DNA from: Schistocephalus solidus
Taxonomy: Eukaryota; Platyhelminthes; Cestoda; Diphyllobothriidea; Diphyllobothriidae
Direction of reading: 5' to 3'
Length of the DNA stretch: 64,000 nt
Assembly (NCBI GenBank): GCA_017591395.1
Contig: WEDG01003969.1
Location: forward strand, 17,608 to 81,607
Shown one piece after another: positions 12,493 through 23,196 of this stretch; position 1 is the first letter of the stretch, and each line of letters starts with the position of its first letter. The notes under the pieces were generated by a model. It ran no database searches. It was not told the origin of the DNA and saw nothing but the letters and a program-made list of their open reading frames with translations. Both the position numbers and the translations under genes were made by a program.

Positions 12493-13066
12493 ATGTCTGC
12501 TGCCGCCGTCTCCGCTCCGGCTCCTCCAAAAGCCCACAAAGCCAAGAAAACGAAGGTCCCTGCCTCGCACCCTCCTGTTTACGAGATGATCAAGGCTGCC
12601 ATCGTCGCCCACAAGGACAAGAAGGGCACTTCTCTGCCCACTATCAAGAGGCACATCAGTGAGCACTACAAGGTGGACATGGTTAAGCTGACCCCCCACA
12701 TCCGCCGAGTTCTTGTTTCGCATGTTGCGAATGGTTCTCTGGTTCGCGTTGGGAACAAGGGACAGGGTGCATCTGGCAGCTTTAAACTCGGCGAGAATGC
12801 CTCAAAGACCCCCAAGGTCCTTAAGGCCCCCAAGGCTCCGAAGGTCGCGAAGGCAGCTAAACCGAAAAGCTAGCGATAAGCCGAAGAAGGTGAAGAAGCC
12901 AAAGTCTGCAGCTAAGAAGCCGAAGACACCAAAGAAGGCGGTCGCCAAGAAACCCAAGGTCGCTAAAGCCAAGACACCGAAAAAGTCAAAGCCTGCGGCC
13001 ACGCCGAAGGTTCATAAGGCCAAGCCACTGAAGAAGCCGGCAGCCAAAAAGGCCGTCAAGGCCTAA
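12493..13066 (+). CDS. linker histone H1 (frameshifted in the C-terminal tail)
   Basis: Linker histones bind nucleosomes at the DNA entry/exit site and compact chromatin. The product starts MSAAAVSAPAPPKAHKAKK, then has the winged-helix H15 domain at about residues 25-100 (HPPVYEMIKAAIVAHKDKK, TSLPTIKRHISEHYKVD, and the GASGSFKLG end). A lysine/proline/alanine-rich tail follows. Frame one stops at 12871-12873 (TAG) after 126 codons. If one A is dropped from the AAAA at 12865-12868, the tail continues with ASDKPKKVKKPK to a TAA at 13064-13066, giving about 190 residues, a normal H1 length. The start is the first ATG after the TATA box. The gene is intronless, as replication-dependent histone genes are. 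Promoter and 3' stem-loop are intact, so either this is a sequencing or assembly error or the allele is recently broken. Confidence 0.92.
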
Positions 13067-13133
13067 GGTGGCAAGGCGTCTGGGTTGCCTCGGGCGCAGT
13101 TTCCACTGCTGATCCGTTGGAGAACGTGACAAC

Positions 13134-13149
13134 GGCCCTATTTAGGGCC
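13134..13149 (+). terminator. histone mRNA 3' stem-loop
   Basis: GGCCCT-ATTT-AGGGCC forms a perfect 6-bp stem with a 4-base loop, the form of the replication-dependent histone 3' processing signal, 68 bases after the H1 stop. Flanking ACAAC upstream and ATTACA downstream fit. The first loop base is A rather than the usual U. Confidence 0.9.
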
Positions 13150-13879
13150 ATTACAACTGATTGTTTATAGCTAAGCAGTTCAGATCTGACTTGGTAGGTG
13201 ACTGGCATGTAGGAGCAGGCCGGCGGCAGTGGCCTTATCGTGAATTGCGTTTTGCACGGAAAGCGAGCGTGATGTAGATAATATAGTTCATGAGAAATGG
13301 CGCGGTTTCGGACTTTGGCTTTGTCTCCGTTGTTACATGCACCAGTCGGCGGGTCTCGTATGAAGCGAACTGATTAATAATACCAAACAATGGTAAATTG
13401 GTAAATTAATGGCGAGCGGGGATGAAGGCGCGAATGTTCGTTTCGGGGAGTCTTGATCGTTCATAGCTGCACAAGAACTGTCGGTCTGTCACCCGTATGT
13501 GACAGAGAACAGGCGGTACCATCAGTCCCGTACTCGCGCGAAATACCAGTCAATAAGTAAATAGCAGATTAGTCCGATATATGTCGCACACGAGCATTGC
13601 TGTTGCTCACCGCCCCGCTTCCAACTACACATAGCTGAGATGGCGCTGTCAGTGCAGATCTCCCTGCATACGAGGGTTTTTACGACAGTTATGACATCCA
13701 AGTGGACTGTCAGTTAATGTTGACATTTAAAGTTTGGCGTGCTGGTTCGCTAGCTAGCTACTTTAACCGTTGTCATTACGCAGGATTTCGGCCATCTTCA
13801 TCTCTGCTTTCATTGGTGTTTATTGATCTGACGTTTTGAATTATCTCGAACCCATCACCGGGGACAGTTGCGGAAAAGG
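13150..13879. other. intergenic, nothing recognised
   Basis: No open frame with a motif and no repeat copy was recognised between the H1 stem-loop and the next repeat. Confidence 0.5.
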
Positions 13880-14070
13880 GTAATAGGGGGGCTATAATCG
13901 CATCAATTACGAACCCCAGCGCTGATCGCGAGAACTGCAAATTGTAGTACGGACGCACTATAAATACTGCCCACTTTGTGCACCTATCACCCTTTTCTGC
14001 AACCGTCTCTAATGGTGGGTCCGAGAGAGTCCGAAACGTTAGACCAATGTTTCTTAAAAGCCGGAGTGAA
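13880..14070 (+). repeat. Penelope-type terminal repeat with mutated hammerhead
   Basis: The block contains actataaatactgc (13957-13970), the same TATA-type motif that precedes the hammerheads at 34.4 and 39.75 kb. It is followed by ctctaatggtgggtccgagag and agtccgaaacgttagaccaatg. The 3' core CGAAAC is intact, but the expected CTGATGA reads CTAATGG, changing invariant bases, so this copy should not self-cleave. The upstream part matches 10715-10770. Confidence 0.6.
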
Positions 14071-14574
14071 GGAGCCGGCCGAATTTCTGCGAAGTGACTA
14101 CGCTGTTTGCAGCTGAACCACGTTCTTGACCTTGCCAAATGAAATCACTGGAAAGCGTTCGCGATGCAACCGGATTCATTGGCCCTGGAGAAAACGCTAC
14201 GATTTGTAGTTAAAGGCTCATGCTATAACGTTCGTCATCACAGCACGATATTTTAACAAGTATGATTCCAAACTGGATATGGTAACTTAGTTCCTTTTGC
14301 ACGTTACTTTCCTAAAGCGTACAGAATTATGTTTGACTGTATTGACCTAGATGCACAAAATATCAGATCAGACTATACCAAAAAAACTGATTAGTATGGT
14401 AGGCACCCATTCATTTTTAAATGCTGTCGAAGTGCCGTTGGTGACAAACCGTGGGCTTAATTACTGTCCTCGGTGGAACCCCCAGAATTCGAACACGTAC
14501 ACTTATAATTTTAGTTAAACACCGGTTATATCAGTGGGCTTGCTGTCAAGCCAGACTGGCGGACACCAACCCCC
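14071..14574. other. intergenic, nothing recognised
   Basis: No gene motif seen. The last bases lead into the tandem duplication. Confidence 0.4.
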
Positions 14575-15402
14575 CGTCAAGATTAACTCAGCCCAGACTC
14601 CCAAACCGGGCGTTCCTGCTAAACGCACTGCTGATAGCTTTATGCAGCGGACAACAATTATAGACCGGTGTGGTCAAATGTACTCGATAGGCCAAACCAT
14701 GAAGGGAAACTTGATCCCCATCTTTGGAGTTCACAGATAGCCTAAATACATAAGCATGAGTTCAAATCTGTTCTGGTGAGCAGCTGAAAACTCGAATTCT
14801 TAGTACTGTTGGCTTCTACCGGCCATCTTATAGACGGTCTCAATAACTAAAAGCGGTGTGTGGCTTCGGCTACGATTCTAATTAGCTTATTACCTAAATG
14901 GAATTAAATAAGGGCGACCAGTCTTCCCGGCATATCATTCCGAATATTATTTTAACCCTGGATTCTGTACAGGAATTTGATTCTTCCCCCCGTCCCGATT
15001 CTCTCAACCCAGATCCCCGAACCGGGTGTTCCTGCTAAACACAGCACATAGCTTTATGCAGCCGAAAACAATTATTGACCTGTGTGGTCCAATGTACTCG
15101 ATATGCCAAACCATGAAGGGAAACTTGAACCCCATCTTCGGAGTTGACAGATATCTTAATTAAATTGTCATGAGTTCAAATCTGTTCTGGTGAGCAGCTG
15201 AAAACTCGAATTCTAAGTACTGTTGACTTCTACCGGCCATCTTATAGACGGTCTCGATACCTAAAAGCGGTGTGTGGCTTCCGCTACGATTCTAATTAGC
15301 TTATTACCTAAATGGAATTAAATAAGGGCGACCAGTCTTCCCGGAATACTATTTGGAATATTATTTTAACCCTGGATGCTGTACAGGAATTTGATTCGTT
15401 AT
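14575..15402. repeat. tandem duplication, about 414-bp unit, two copies
   Basis: Copy one (about 14575-14988) and copy two (about 14989-15402) share long near-identical blocks, for example ggaattaaataagggcgacc at 14900 and 15314, an offset of 414. The copies differ by scattered substitutions and small indels. No open frame is conserved in both, so the unit is probably non-coding. Confidence 0.9.
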
Positions 15403-15435
15403 TTACCTTTCATCCGACAAACCAAGGTGCAATTC

Positions 15436-15551
15436 AATTGGTTTGTTTTCGAAATGTCATTTTTAAGGTTGTCTTCTGATTGGTCAATACTGAAGCCAGG
15501 CCTGTAATTCGTCTAGGAGCTTTAAAGATAGGCTTATGTTTTGCTATAAAA
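15436..15551 (+). promoter_or_regulatory. possible promoter: two ATTGG boxes and TATAAAA
   Basis: Inverted CCAAT boxes occur near 15437 and 15478 and a TATAAAA near 15545-15551, resembling the H1 promoter layout. A GC-rich stretch and the open frame at 15676 follow. No transcript evidence is available. Confidence 0.3.
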
Positions 15552-15675
15552 TAAGAACTAAGGCACATACGCGGCTGGTGGCCGGCGGTCGTGTCGTTCC
15601 GTGCGTGCGGTGGCTCGCTGATAGCGCCGCGGTTTCGCTCTTGTCGGCACGCTCACATCTCGCTTTCCGGTAGTT

Positions 15676-15945
15676 ATGGCAGAGGAGTGGCTGCCTATGG
15701 GGCATGGGGAAGACAGTGAACTTAGTCGGCCTATGGTTCCCCTGAGTTGTGCGCTTGCGTACTATCCGTACCAGCTGGTTTTGCCGAAGGGCATGCTGTT
15801 CCAGTTTGCCATTACGGCCCATATCGCACGAACGTGGTGGCTTAGGTATTATTCAATTACCATTGTCTCCCAGATGGGTCTTCAGATTCGTACTCTCGCA
15901 GGCTCACTTCTGTGCTATGGCATGGCCAGCGGGTGGACGCCTTAG
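15676..15945 (+). CDS. small ORF of 89 codons, unrecognised
   Basis: The frame starts MAEEWLPMGHGEDSE and ends with TAG at 15943-15945. It shows no family motif; the middle (LVLPKGMLFQFAITAHIA) is mildly hydrophobic. The only reason to list it is the CCAAT/TATA-like block 125-240 bases upstream. It could be a first exon or a chance frame. Little conviction. Confidence 0.18.
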   Translation: MAEEWLPMGHGEDSELSRPMVPLSCALAYYPYQLVLPKGMLFQFAITAHIARTWWLRYYSITIVSQMGLQIRTLAGSLLCYGMASGWTP

Positions 15946-16480
15946 GTGTGGTCGAGCCTGATCTGGCCTTCGGTGCCGAATCTGCGTCGACACATTGGTT
16001 AGCATTGCCAGGGGAGATTCGACGGTCCGCTAGCGCCGGAGAGGATACCGTGAGCCCGGCACTGAGGTCCTGCTCCATTGGCAGTTGATGAACGTATTTA
16101 AGGTCTAGCGCTTTCAAATCGCTGCATCTGGATAGGGTGAGCCTCGTTAACGCACCCGGTAGACATCGGTAGTTGTACCCGCCTCGAGCATTGGGATCGA
16201 TGTGGCTACCGGCTTTTTCAGAGGTCAAGCTTTCTGTTCAGGTCCACAATTAATCCGTATTCGGTAGGTTTCTATCAACGGGGGCTTCTGTAGTCGAGCT
16301 TCGATGTGTTACTGGCAGCGTTAACAACGCCAGTAAAAGTTAAAAGTCGAGAATTCATCGTCTGTATAGCCGAGCTTTCCATGTAGAGAACCGAATTCCA
16401 TACTCGAGGGAGTTAGTGGGATTCGCGTTCACTTTATCTACGTAGTTTAGTTATGAATCATGCAAATCTCCCAATTTGCT
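15946..16480. other. intergenic, nothing recognised
   Basis: No gene motif or repeat copy recognised. Confidence 0.4.
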
Positions 16481-17142
16481 TGTTAGTTTAGTTTGTATGA
16501 CGGCTATCTCGGTTGGTTGCTTGGGCAACGCTCCTTGTGTGATCATCTCACCGCGCTGGAAATCGTGGAGACTGTACGTTGGGTCAGTACTTTGATGGCC
16601 CGGTGGTGGTCTCGTCAATACGGATCTCACTGCGGCCAGTGAATTTTGTCTGATATGATGTTTCTGGTGTACCACCTCGTACGATCCGTCCTTGCAAGGT
16701 ATCGCTTGCTAGAGTGCAGTCTCAATTGCCGTTTCTTGGTTCCATATTAGCACGTCTGTCTGCGAGGCATGACTGTAGAGTACATTGCGCGCATTTTGTA
16801 GTTGTATCGTAATTCTTTTGGGACCACTGAGCGCCTAGCTGTCTGACATACCCTGCATAGTGCCACGGAAACAGTTTTTAACGCGAATTTTGGGATTTAG
16901 TCTACCAACTCGATCTACACAAGGGGAATTGATTGACCTTGTCTGGTCGAAACTGATTGCATACCGTATATTAGTTGTTCTCGAAAGGCCACTAAATTTC
17001 CCGATGGCCTTTTCTACCAATTATTGCGGTATTGACTTGCGAACTCCCTTTTGACGGCGCCTTCGTTTCTGTTCGAGAGGTTTCGTTTCTTATTATACGG
17101 GAAAGTCAGCACGTGCAACCGGATTAAGTCGACTTCGACTAG
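16481..17142 (+). repeat. 662-bp block, near-identical copy at 24370-25031
   Basis: The block from tgttagtttagtttgtatga to acttcgactaga reappears in the same orientation inside the CR1 element, with only scattered substitutions (about 98% identity by eye) and a one-base indel. Sequence on both sides differs from the other copy, so the ends are sharp. No terminal inverted repeat, TG..CA ends or clear target-site duplication was found. Open frames within it have no family motif. It is either an unclassified mobile unit or the donor of filler DNA. Confidence 0.85.
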
Positions 17143-17943
17143 ACACTTTTTTGGCGTTTCGACGGACTACAGGGTTTTGGGTGCGCCGCCCTAGTACAAT
17201 AAAGCGAAAAGATGCAGTTACTCATGGTAGTATAGTGGATAGTTTATGAACACAAACAACCCACACCGATTAACACTCACTGCCACGAGTTTTTTCACTG
17301 CTAGCCTCCACTGTATATCTCGTCGGGTATTATCTGTGAATCGGCATTTATTACAATTATTCTAGTTACTATAACCATTTACTGCTTGGAAATATGCGTT
17401 TTGTGGCCTTTTTAACATCTATTTCAGCAACTTCCAAAGTACAGTCGATATCGCCTACCTAGGGCCGCTTTTACTTTGGTCGAATGCCAAAAAAACGAAT
17501 GGAGCCAAGGCTCGGCTTATTTGGTCCACAAGTTCGCTTACTTGGAGCGGTTATTTTTTCAGATCACAGTACAGGAATGTAGGGCTGAGATGATGGCTCA
17601 CACATAGAGCGACGGAACATATCGGCTGCTGACCGCTACACCAGTCAGGGGTCCCAAGGGGACGCGGACGATAGAACACGTTTTATTCGTCTGACACTTC
17701 AAATTCACAATTGGAGCCGCATGTAATGTTAGGCGATCGAAACTTGTTCAGGCTTTCGCGCCTCTTCAACTGGTTCCTGAAACTTCAATTTTCGCAGATG
17801 TCGACATTAAGTGTTGTGGGCTACGTAATCCGTGATGAGAGTTCGTGAACTTATGCGAATTTTCGACGAGTAAGCAGTGTGACTGTGTGTCATGTACACG
17901 AGGAAGTAGCAACTGTAAAGATTTACTGGTTGTCTCCGACTAA
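17143..17943. other. intergenic, nothing recognised
   Basis: No gene motif or repeat copy recognised. Confidence 0.4.
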
Positions 17944-17944
17944 T

Positions 17945-18054
17945 TTGGTACAGAAATTAGTATGCAACTGACCCCTGTAGATAATTCAGAGCAGGCTAGT
18001 TGGTACAGAAATTAGTATGAAACTGGCCCCTGTAGATAATTCAGAGCAGGCTAG
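17945..18054. repeat. 55-bp tandem duplication
   Basis: ttggtacagaaattagtatg begins at 17945 and again at 18000 and both run on to ataattcagagcaggctag, a 55-base period with two substitutions. It sits at the left edge of the larger 526-bp duplication. Confidence 0.85.
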
Positions 18055-19088
18055 TTGGTCCAGGCTAATACCGATTTGTCTGTTCGTCTACTCGTGTAAA
18101 TAACTGGCACACAAGCAACATGTCAAGCAAAGGCTTAAAACTAACCAGTTTTTCTGTCTGAAATCGTCGTAGGCCGTTTATAAACAAGGCCCATGTAGTG
18201 TGTTTCATATTTTAGCAACCTACCCCACTAACCACCCCTTCGGTAATTATGTCGTCTGTTTCGCTACTTGTTTCAAACGTTTCTTCATAACATTTTTTTT
18301 CAAACGATGCATAATAATTCTAGAGGTGTTAAGTCATTCTCGGAGCTTTTTCTTTATCGGGGGTATCTGAAGTCTACACACTGATTGTCAGCCCGATTTT
18401 TTTATTGCGAAGCCGACGTATAACCAACAGAAATGCAAAGTTCCCCCTCCAATGCAGTTACTTATCAAAAATAAATATAATTATGGTTATACAAATTGTG
18501 TACTTTGTAAGACCACAGCAAGCTCCTAGGGAAAATTTAAGACAGGTCTCGAGCGGAGCGATAATTCAGAGCAGGCTAGTTGGTCCAGGCTAATGCCGAT
18601 TTGTCTGTTCGTCTACTCGTGTAAATAACTGGCACACAAGCAACATGTCAAGCAAAGGCTTAAAACTAACCAGTTTTTTCTGTCTGAAATCGTCGTAGGC
18701 CGTTTATAAACAAGGCCCATGTAGTGTGTTTCATATTTTAGCAACCTACCCCCACTAACCACCCCTTCGGTAATTATGTCGTCTGTTTCGCTACTTGTTT
18801 CAAACGTTTCTTCATAATCGTTTTCTTTCAAACGATGCATAATAATTCTAAAGGTGTTAAGTCATTCTCGGAGCTTTTTCTTTATCGGGGGTATCTGAAG
18901 TCAACACACTGATTGTCAGTCCGATTTTTTTATTGCGAAGCCGACTTATAACCAACAGAAATGCAAAGTTCCCCCTCCGATGCAGTTACTTATCAAAAAT
19001 AAATATAATTATGGTTATACAAATTGTGTACTTTGTAAGACCACAGCAAGCTCCTAGGGAAAATTTAAGACAGGTCTCGAGCGGAGCG
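18036..19088. repeat. tandem duplication, about 526-bp unit, two copies
   Basis: ataattcagagcaggctagt starts at 18036 and 18561. The following sequence (gtctgttcgtctactcgtgt, then tttctttatcgggggtatct, then gacaggtctcgagcggagcg) repeats in full. Copies differ by single-base changes and small indels, for example cctacccc versus cctaccccc. Open frames in the unit are not preserved by these indels, so it is likely non-coding. Confidence 0.92.
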
Positions 19089-20229
19089 ATAATTATACGG
19101 TTAGTGGTCAATCTCATAAAATCTTAACTAAAAATCATGCGTTTTTTTCAAATAGGAAGGATAACTTCAGTAAACTTTCATGTTGAATATCGTTCAGCAT
19201 AAGCCCACAATAATTTAGTCACGCCTGCATACAAGCTGTTGAATGCATGTGCATTCGAGTGGCAAGTTGACCTCCTATTTTTTGAAAATTTATGTTGGCT
19301 TGCAGACCAAAATCCCGGAACATCTTGGGACAAACTTGCCTCTGTCAACTCAATGAACAGAAGCGTCCCATTTTGTGGACAAATCGTAACCTATATGCAT
19401 TAGTACTAGATATCGCTTCAATATAGTTTGTTACTAGAGGCTCCTTTTCGGCCGTCGGAAAAAAATCGCGGCAAAGACGTAGTATGCGACCCAACTCAAG
19501 GAACAAAAAATAGAACAGCGTGTAATACGTGCCAAGGTAACCATAGCTCTATCCATTGTTCTCTTTAGGGCTATAATTCGTTGCCGGCACAGTAGTCACA
19601 CGATACTCCGTTGGCGGTAGGAGGACTGAATTATCGGGTCAAATGACAACTTTCCAAGTGGTGACCATTAGGCCGCCGCAGTAGTTTCGAAACGCATCCG
19701 GTTTACTTTGATAATAAAGGATCGCGCAGAGTGGGCCTTATTCTTACTGCCACCAAGGCTCCGTTACAAGTAGGTCAGGTTAGCTAGGAATGATATAATG
19801 TATAGTGGTCAGCGTGAGGTAAAACCACCGGACCTCGCAATCCGTACACCTGTCGAGGCAACAAACTACTGTGCGACCATACTAACCCAGCAACGAATGC
19901 TAACCCTAACGAAGACTATGGATAGGGTTAGGATTAGTTTGATGCTTGCTTTTTCTCTATTCAGCCCCATCCATGAAAATCCTATCGCCACCGGTGTCGT
20001 ATTACTCCCTGACCTATCCTTGAGTTGGGTCAAATATTACGTTCTTGCCAAAACCACATTTGTCATTGATTTTCGATGCTCTTATAAATTCGTGATGACC
20101 ATGCAAGGGGCTACCTTCTTTCTTGTACCAACGTGACTGATCTCATTTAACGTTAACCGATCTTCTGAAGTGGATTTTCGATTAGGAAGGATTACTTAGG
20201 TACAGTTGTAATATTTGTGATAATGCGGC
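19089..20229. other. intergenic with a small telomere-like inverted motif
   Basis: No gene recognised. At 19899-19936 ctaaccctaac is followed within 20 bases by gatagggttagg, an inverted pair of telomere-like motifs. The plus-strand frame 19798-20136 crosses it but has no family motif. Confidence 0.4.
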
Positions 20230-20870
20230 GAAACATTTCAGGTACGCCAGAATGCCGGATTTTGAATGCACTTCATTTTGACCGCAAAATAGTTTTCCAA
20301 TTTTCGAATCATTGTAGGCCTGATTTGCCGTTGCTAGTCTGCAAGCTTGATGCTTTCCATTTAATGAGAATCCACAGCTGCTCTATGCCATTAAGAAAAT
20401 GCCATATAGGGCTCCTTAAAATTTCCAATGACTGTAGTTTACATGGTATTCATAGACGGACAGCTATGGTGATATTTGAGTGAACATTTTCTGGTCATGG
20501 AAGATCGTATAATTACAACCGTTTGAAATTGAAAGGTACCCCTTTAAGTATGAAATTTGAAGAAGACATGCTTTTTACCAAATGAGTACAAGAGCATACA
20601 TTTTGTGCATGCTTTCTAAAGAGTATAGTTAAATTTATAAGCACATCGCAAATCCCTTAAAAAATTCTTGCTACTGAAGTATTTTTTTACTGAATGTGAT
20701 TTGTGTAGGCGGCTGGAACTATGTTTATTCAAAAGCCAGTATCTTGGCGTGTTTTAAATATAATTGGATTATGCTGGAGTATATTAAATATTATAAGCCA
20801 ACTTGAGTTATCCTTCATAATATCAAACACGTTTCAGAATTTCGGTTAAAAGTCCATGAGATTAGTCACT
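20230..20870. repeat. old inverted-repeat element related to the one at 43980-44931
   Basis: The left part near 20235-20300 (acgccagaatgccggattttgaatgc) and the complement of 20690-20870 (acgccaagatactggcttttgaat, ttaaccgaaattctgaaacgtg) are similar to each other. Both resemble the arms of the TA-flanked element at 44 kb. The ends are too worn to place. Confidence 0.4.
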
Positions 20871-20941
20871 GACCATATTACTGCTAGAGTAACCAGAACT
20901 CGGTGTTCAAAAACTGCTACATCGGAATAAGAAGCTGTAGT

Positions 20942-21200
20942 TGATGAACGCTCATTGGTCGATTGCGGACTCGCTCATCCCGTTCTGTCTTGGGGCTCAC
21001 TATCGAGCCGCACAGCGGAAAGGATCATAGGCAGATGAACAGTGCCGGCAAAGACAATGGATACTGGAATGGCAATTTCTGGCTCATTATCCGTCGTCAG
21101 CCTGTCATACCCGGCCCCAGGTGGTGCATAACCCGAGGCTCGAATTCGCGACCTGTTGATCCGAAGTTCAACGCTCTAACCACTGAGCTGGGGCTCTTTG
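20942..21200 (-). mobile_element. tRNA-derived SINE, minus orientation
   Basis: On the minus strand the head reads cagctcagtggttagagcg (box A, about 21191-21173) and gcgaattcgagcctcggg (box B), the two internal RNA polymerase III promoter boxes of a tRNA gene. A conserved middle follows (gggtatgacaggctgacgac, ataatgagccagaaattgcc), then a 3' block (aagacagaacgggatgagcg, gaccaatgagcgttcatcaa) shared with the copies near 40.5 and 41.1 kb. Related heads occur near 29.56 and 40.7 kb. Confidence 0.75.
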
Positions 21201-21231
21201 CCTTGCCGGTTTAGATTGGGAATATTGACAT

Positions 21232-21340
21232 TTGTCAATGAACGCTAACCGATCGCTAAGGAAACTCCCTCGTCCCTTTCTGCATATGACTGGCTGATGG
21301 CCACTAATGAGCTAGAAATAGCCATTCCAGTCTACCTTTT
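21232..21340 (+). repeat. composite SINE fragment
   Basis: Inverted SINE 3'-block sequence (tgaacgctaaccgatcgct) is joined directly to plus-orientation SINE middle (atatgactggctgatggcc, actaatgagctagaaatagc, cattccagtc). The same head-on arrangement occurs at 40755-40880. Confidence 0.6.
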
Positions 21341-22104
21341 CGTTCTCGGTAATTTTCATCTGCATAAAAAGCTTTTCTAGCATATTAGCTGATTCAGAAA
21401 AAGGATTTCCAAATTCACAGGCACTCAACCGATAAAAACATCTTTGTATTTTGTAAACCCGGTAATCCGTTGTTTATATGGATAAGCATTCACCATATCC
21501 TACTCCATCGAAACTTTATCTTTTAGAACGCAAAAATTAACTTTTATGTTAACTCGAGACATGAGATCGATACCCTACCAAACCCGTGGTAAATATGCCG
21601 GTGTACTCGTCACAATGCTGGGATAACCGCATATTGAGTGTAGAGCATCCGAACTTTCCGGTTTTCAGCAATAAAATTCCCAACTTCTGGATAATAACTT
21701 CATCTGCACCAAACTCGATAAAGGGATAACTGAACTACGCCGGAAAACTTGAATATGGTTGATGACGCGAATGGCCGAACACGCCGTAGCAGGACAGAGA
21801 AATGATACCAGTTCCCAAGTCACGTCTCATTTGACGAAATCTGGTCGCACATTCCAATTTGACGAGGCCGAATTTCTTGCGAGAGGTGACCATCGCGATC
21901 GCCAACTGCTTGGGGGTCATTGTTCACTATTCCCTCGTGGAGTAACAAGTGCAATGATCTCCTCCCCTCTCTGTATTCTGTGTTTAGACTTAGTTTGGCT
22001 AAAATAATTAGCCACTGAGGGGAGTGCGCTGGCAAACAATATTCCCAACGCTGTAGTTGGTTAGTCAGATGATAGTGTAATCGTCACGCCAACAGCTGGG
22101 AAGA
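21341..22104. other. intergenic, nothing recognised
   Basis: No gene motif seen. The overlapping frames at 21735-22035 on both strands carry no recognisable domain. Confidence 0.4.
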
Positions 22105-22683
22105 TGGCTTACCTATTAGCCTAGCTACTGGCTACCTGGCGTGTCCACAGGTTGTGGATAGTGGAACGGCCTTCAGTGAGGGTTAGCGGCGAAATAAGCA
22201 GACTCTCGGGTCTGGCGAATAAGCAGTCGCGGACCAGCAGCGACAGTCCTACCAGGGTGGGACGGGCTGAGTTCTCGCACGCCAAAAGCTTTAAAAACAC
22301 CGAATAGCCCGATGACGGCACTGTGACATGGCGAGTGTGAACCGCCATTAAATAAGTTGGATCACCACCACTGCCTTGTGGGTAGGCGCTAAAGGAGACA
22401 ATCTCGAAGAAACAATCCGAATGGCTTATGGGAACCCGCCCGTACTCACAATCCCCAAGACACCTCATGAAAATATGTCCGAATATAGTACTAAGATCTA
22501 TGCTTCGGTGTCCGCGGGAACCGACGCGCGGACCGACTGGACCCCTAGTCAAGTGGTGCGGGCGAAAAGTATGCGAGCTGGGCTACTCAAATCGGACCTT
22601 TCGTATTGGATGCTGGAATGTGCGAATATTCCCGGACCCTGGTACCCATAATCTGACGGCACGCAGCCTTTATCAGTACAACG
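22105..22683 (+). mobile_element. RTE-like LINE, 5' leader and endonuclease start
   Basis: The leader matches 9990-10350. The last part reads FRIGCWNVRIFPDPGTHNL and TARSLYQYN, the opening of the apurinic-type endonuclease (WNVRT motif) of RTE-like ORF2. The reading breaks at 22680-22683 (AACG). The expected continuation (VDVCCLSEVRIP) resumes at 27085 after the nested CR1, so this is the 5' part of the element at 27085-29458. Confidence 0.75.
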
Positions 22684-23196
22684 CAGTTGATTCCGGTGTG
22701 GAGTCTGCTGACTAATTAGACTTAGTTGACTTATTGCTAAAAAAAGGTGAAAAAAGATTACGAGCAGGAAGAGTTCAACGGTTCAAATTTCTGACTTCTA
22801 AGGAATTTATTTTCTTCAAGAACTGTGGCCTACTGTTCACTCTATAGTTTTCCGGTACCAGAAAATGGATTCCACTCAACGATAACTTCGTCCTCACAAC
22901 TTTTCAACGGATTTTCGCAGAACGCGGACTTCCATCGAGTCGGCTCACCCTCGTGTCGACTGTTTTGAGAACCGAGACAAGCAACTTCTTCAAAGGCTGA
23001 GTTACTCTACTAAACTTATTCGTCGAATGCATCATATTTCGAACATACTTGATAAAGATCTCTCTTCCGAATTCATCTACTACTGTATTAGGACGAAAAT
23101 ATCCAGCCTTATAAGTCATTATCTAATAGGAGAACGACGTAACAGGCTTTTCCCTCGAACATAGAACGAAAATTCATATCTAAACATTTTTTTCTT

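Noticed and set aside
12713..13066. Separate 117-codon basic protein overlapping H1
   Set aside because: Only its second half is meaningful; it is the H1 tail after the one-base shift.
14534..15200. Possible CRISPR-like direct repeats
   Set aside because: Two long adjacent copies with no short repeat-spacer pattern, in eukaryotic DNA; simple tandem duplication.
16481..17142. Solo LTR reading of the 662-bp block
   Set aside because: Starts TG but does not end in CA, and no target-site duplication is visible at either copy.
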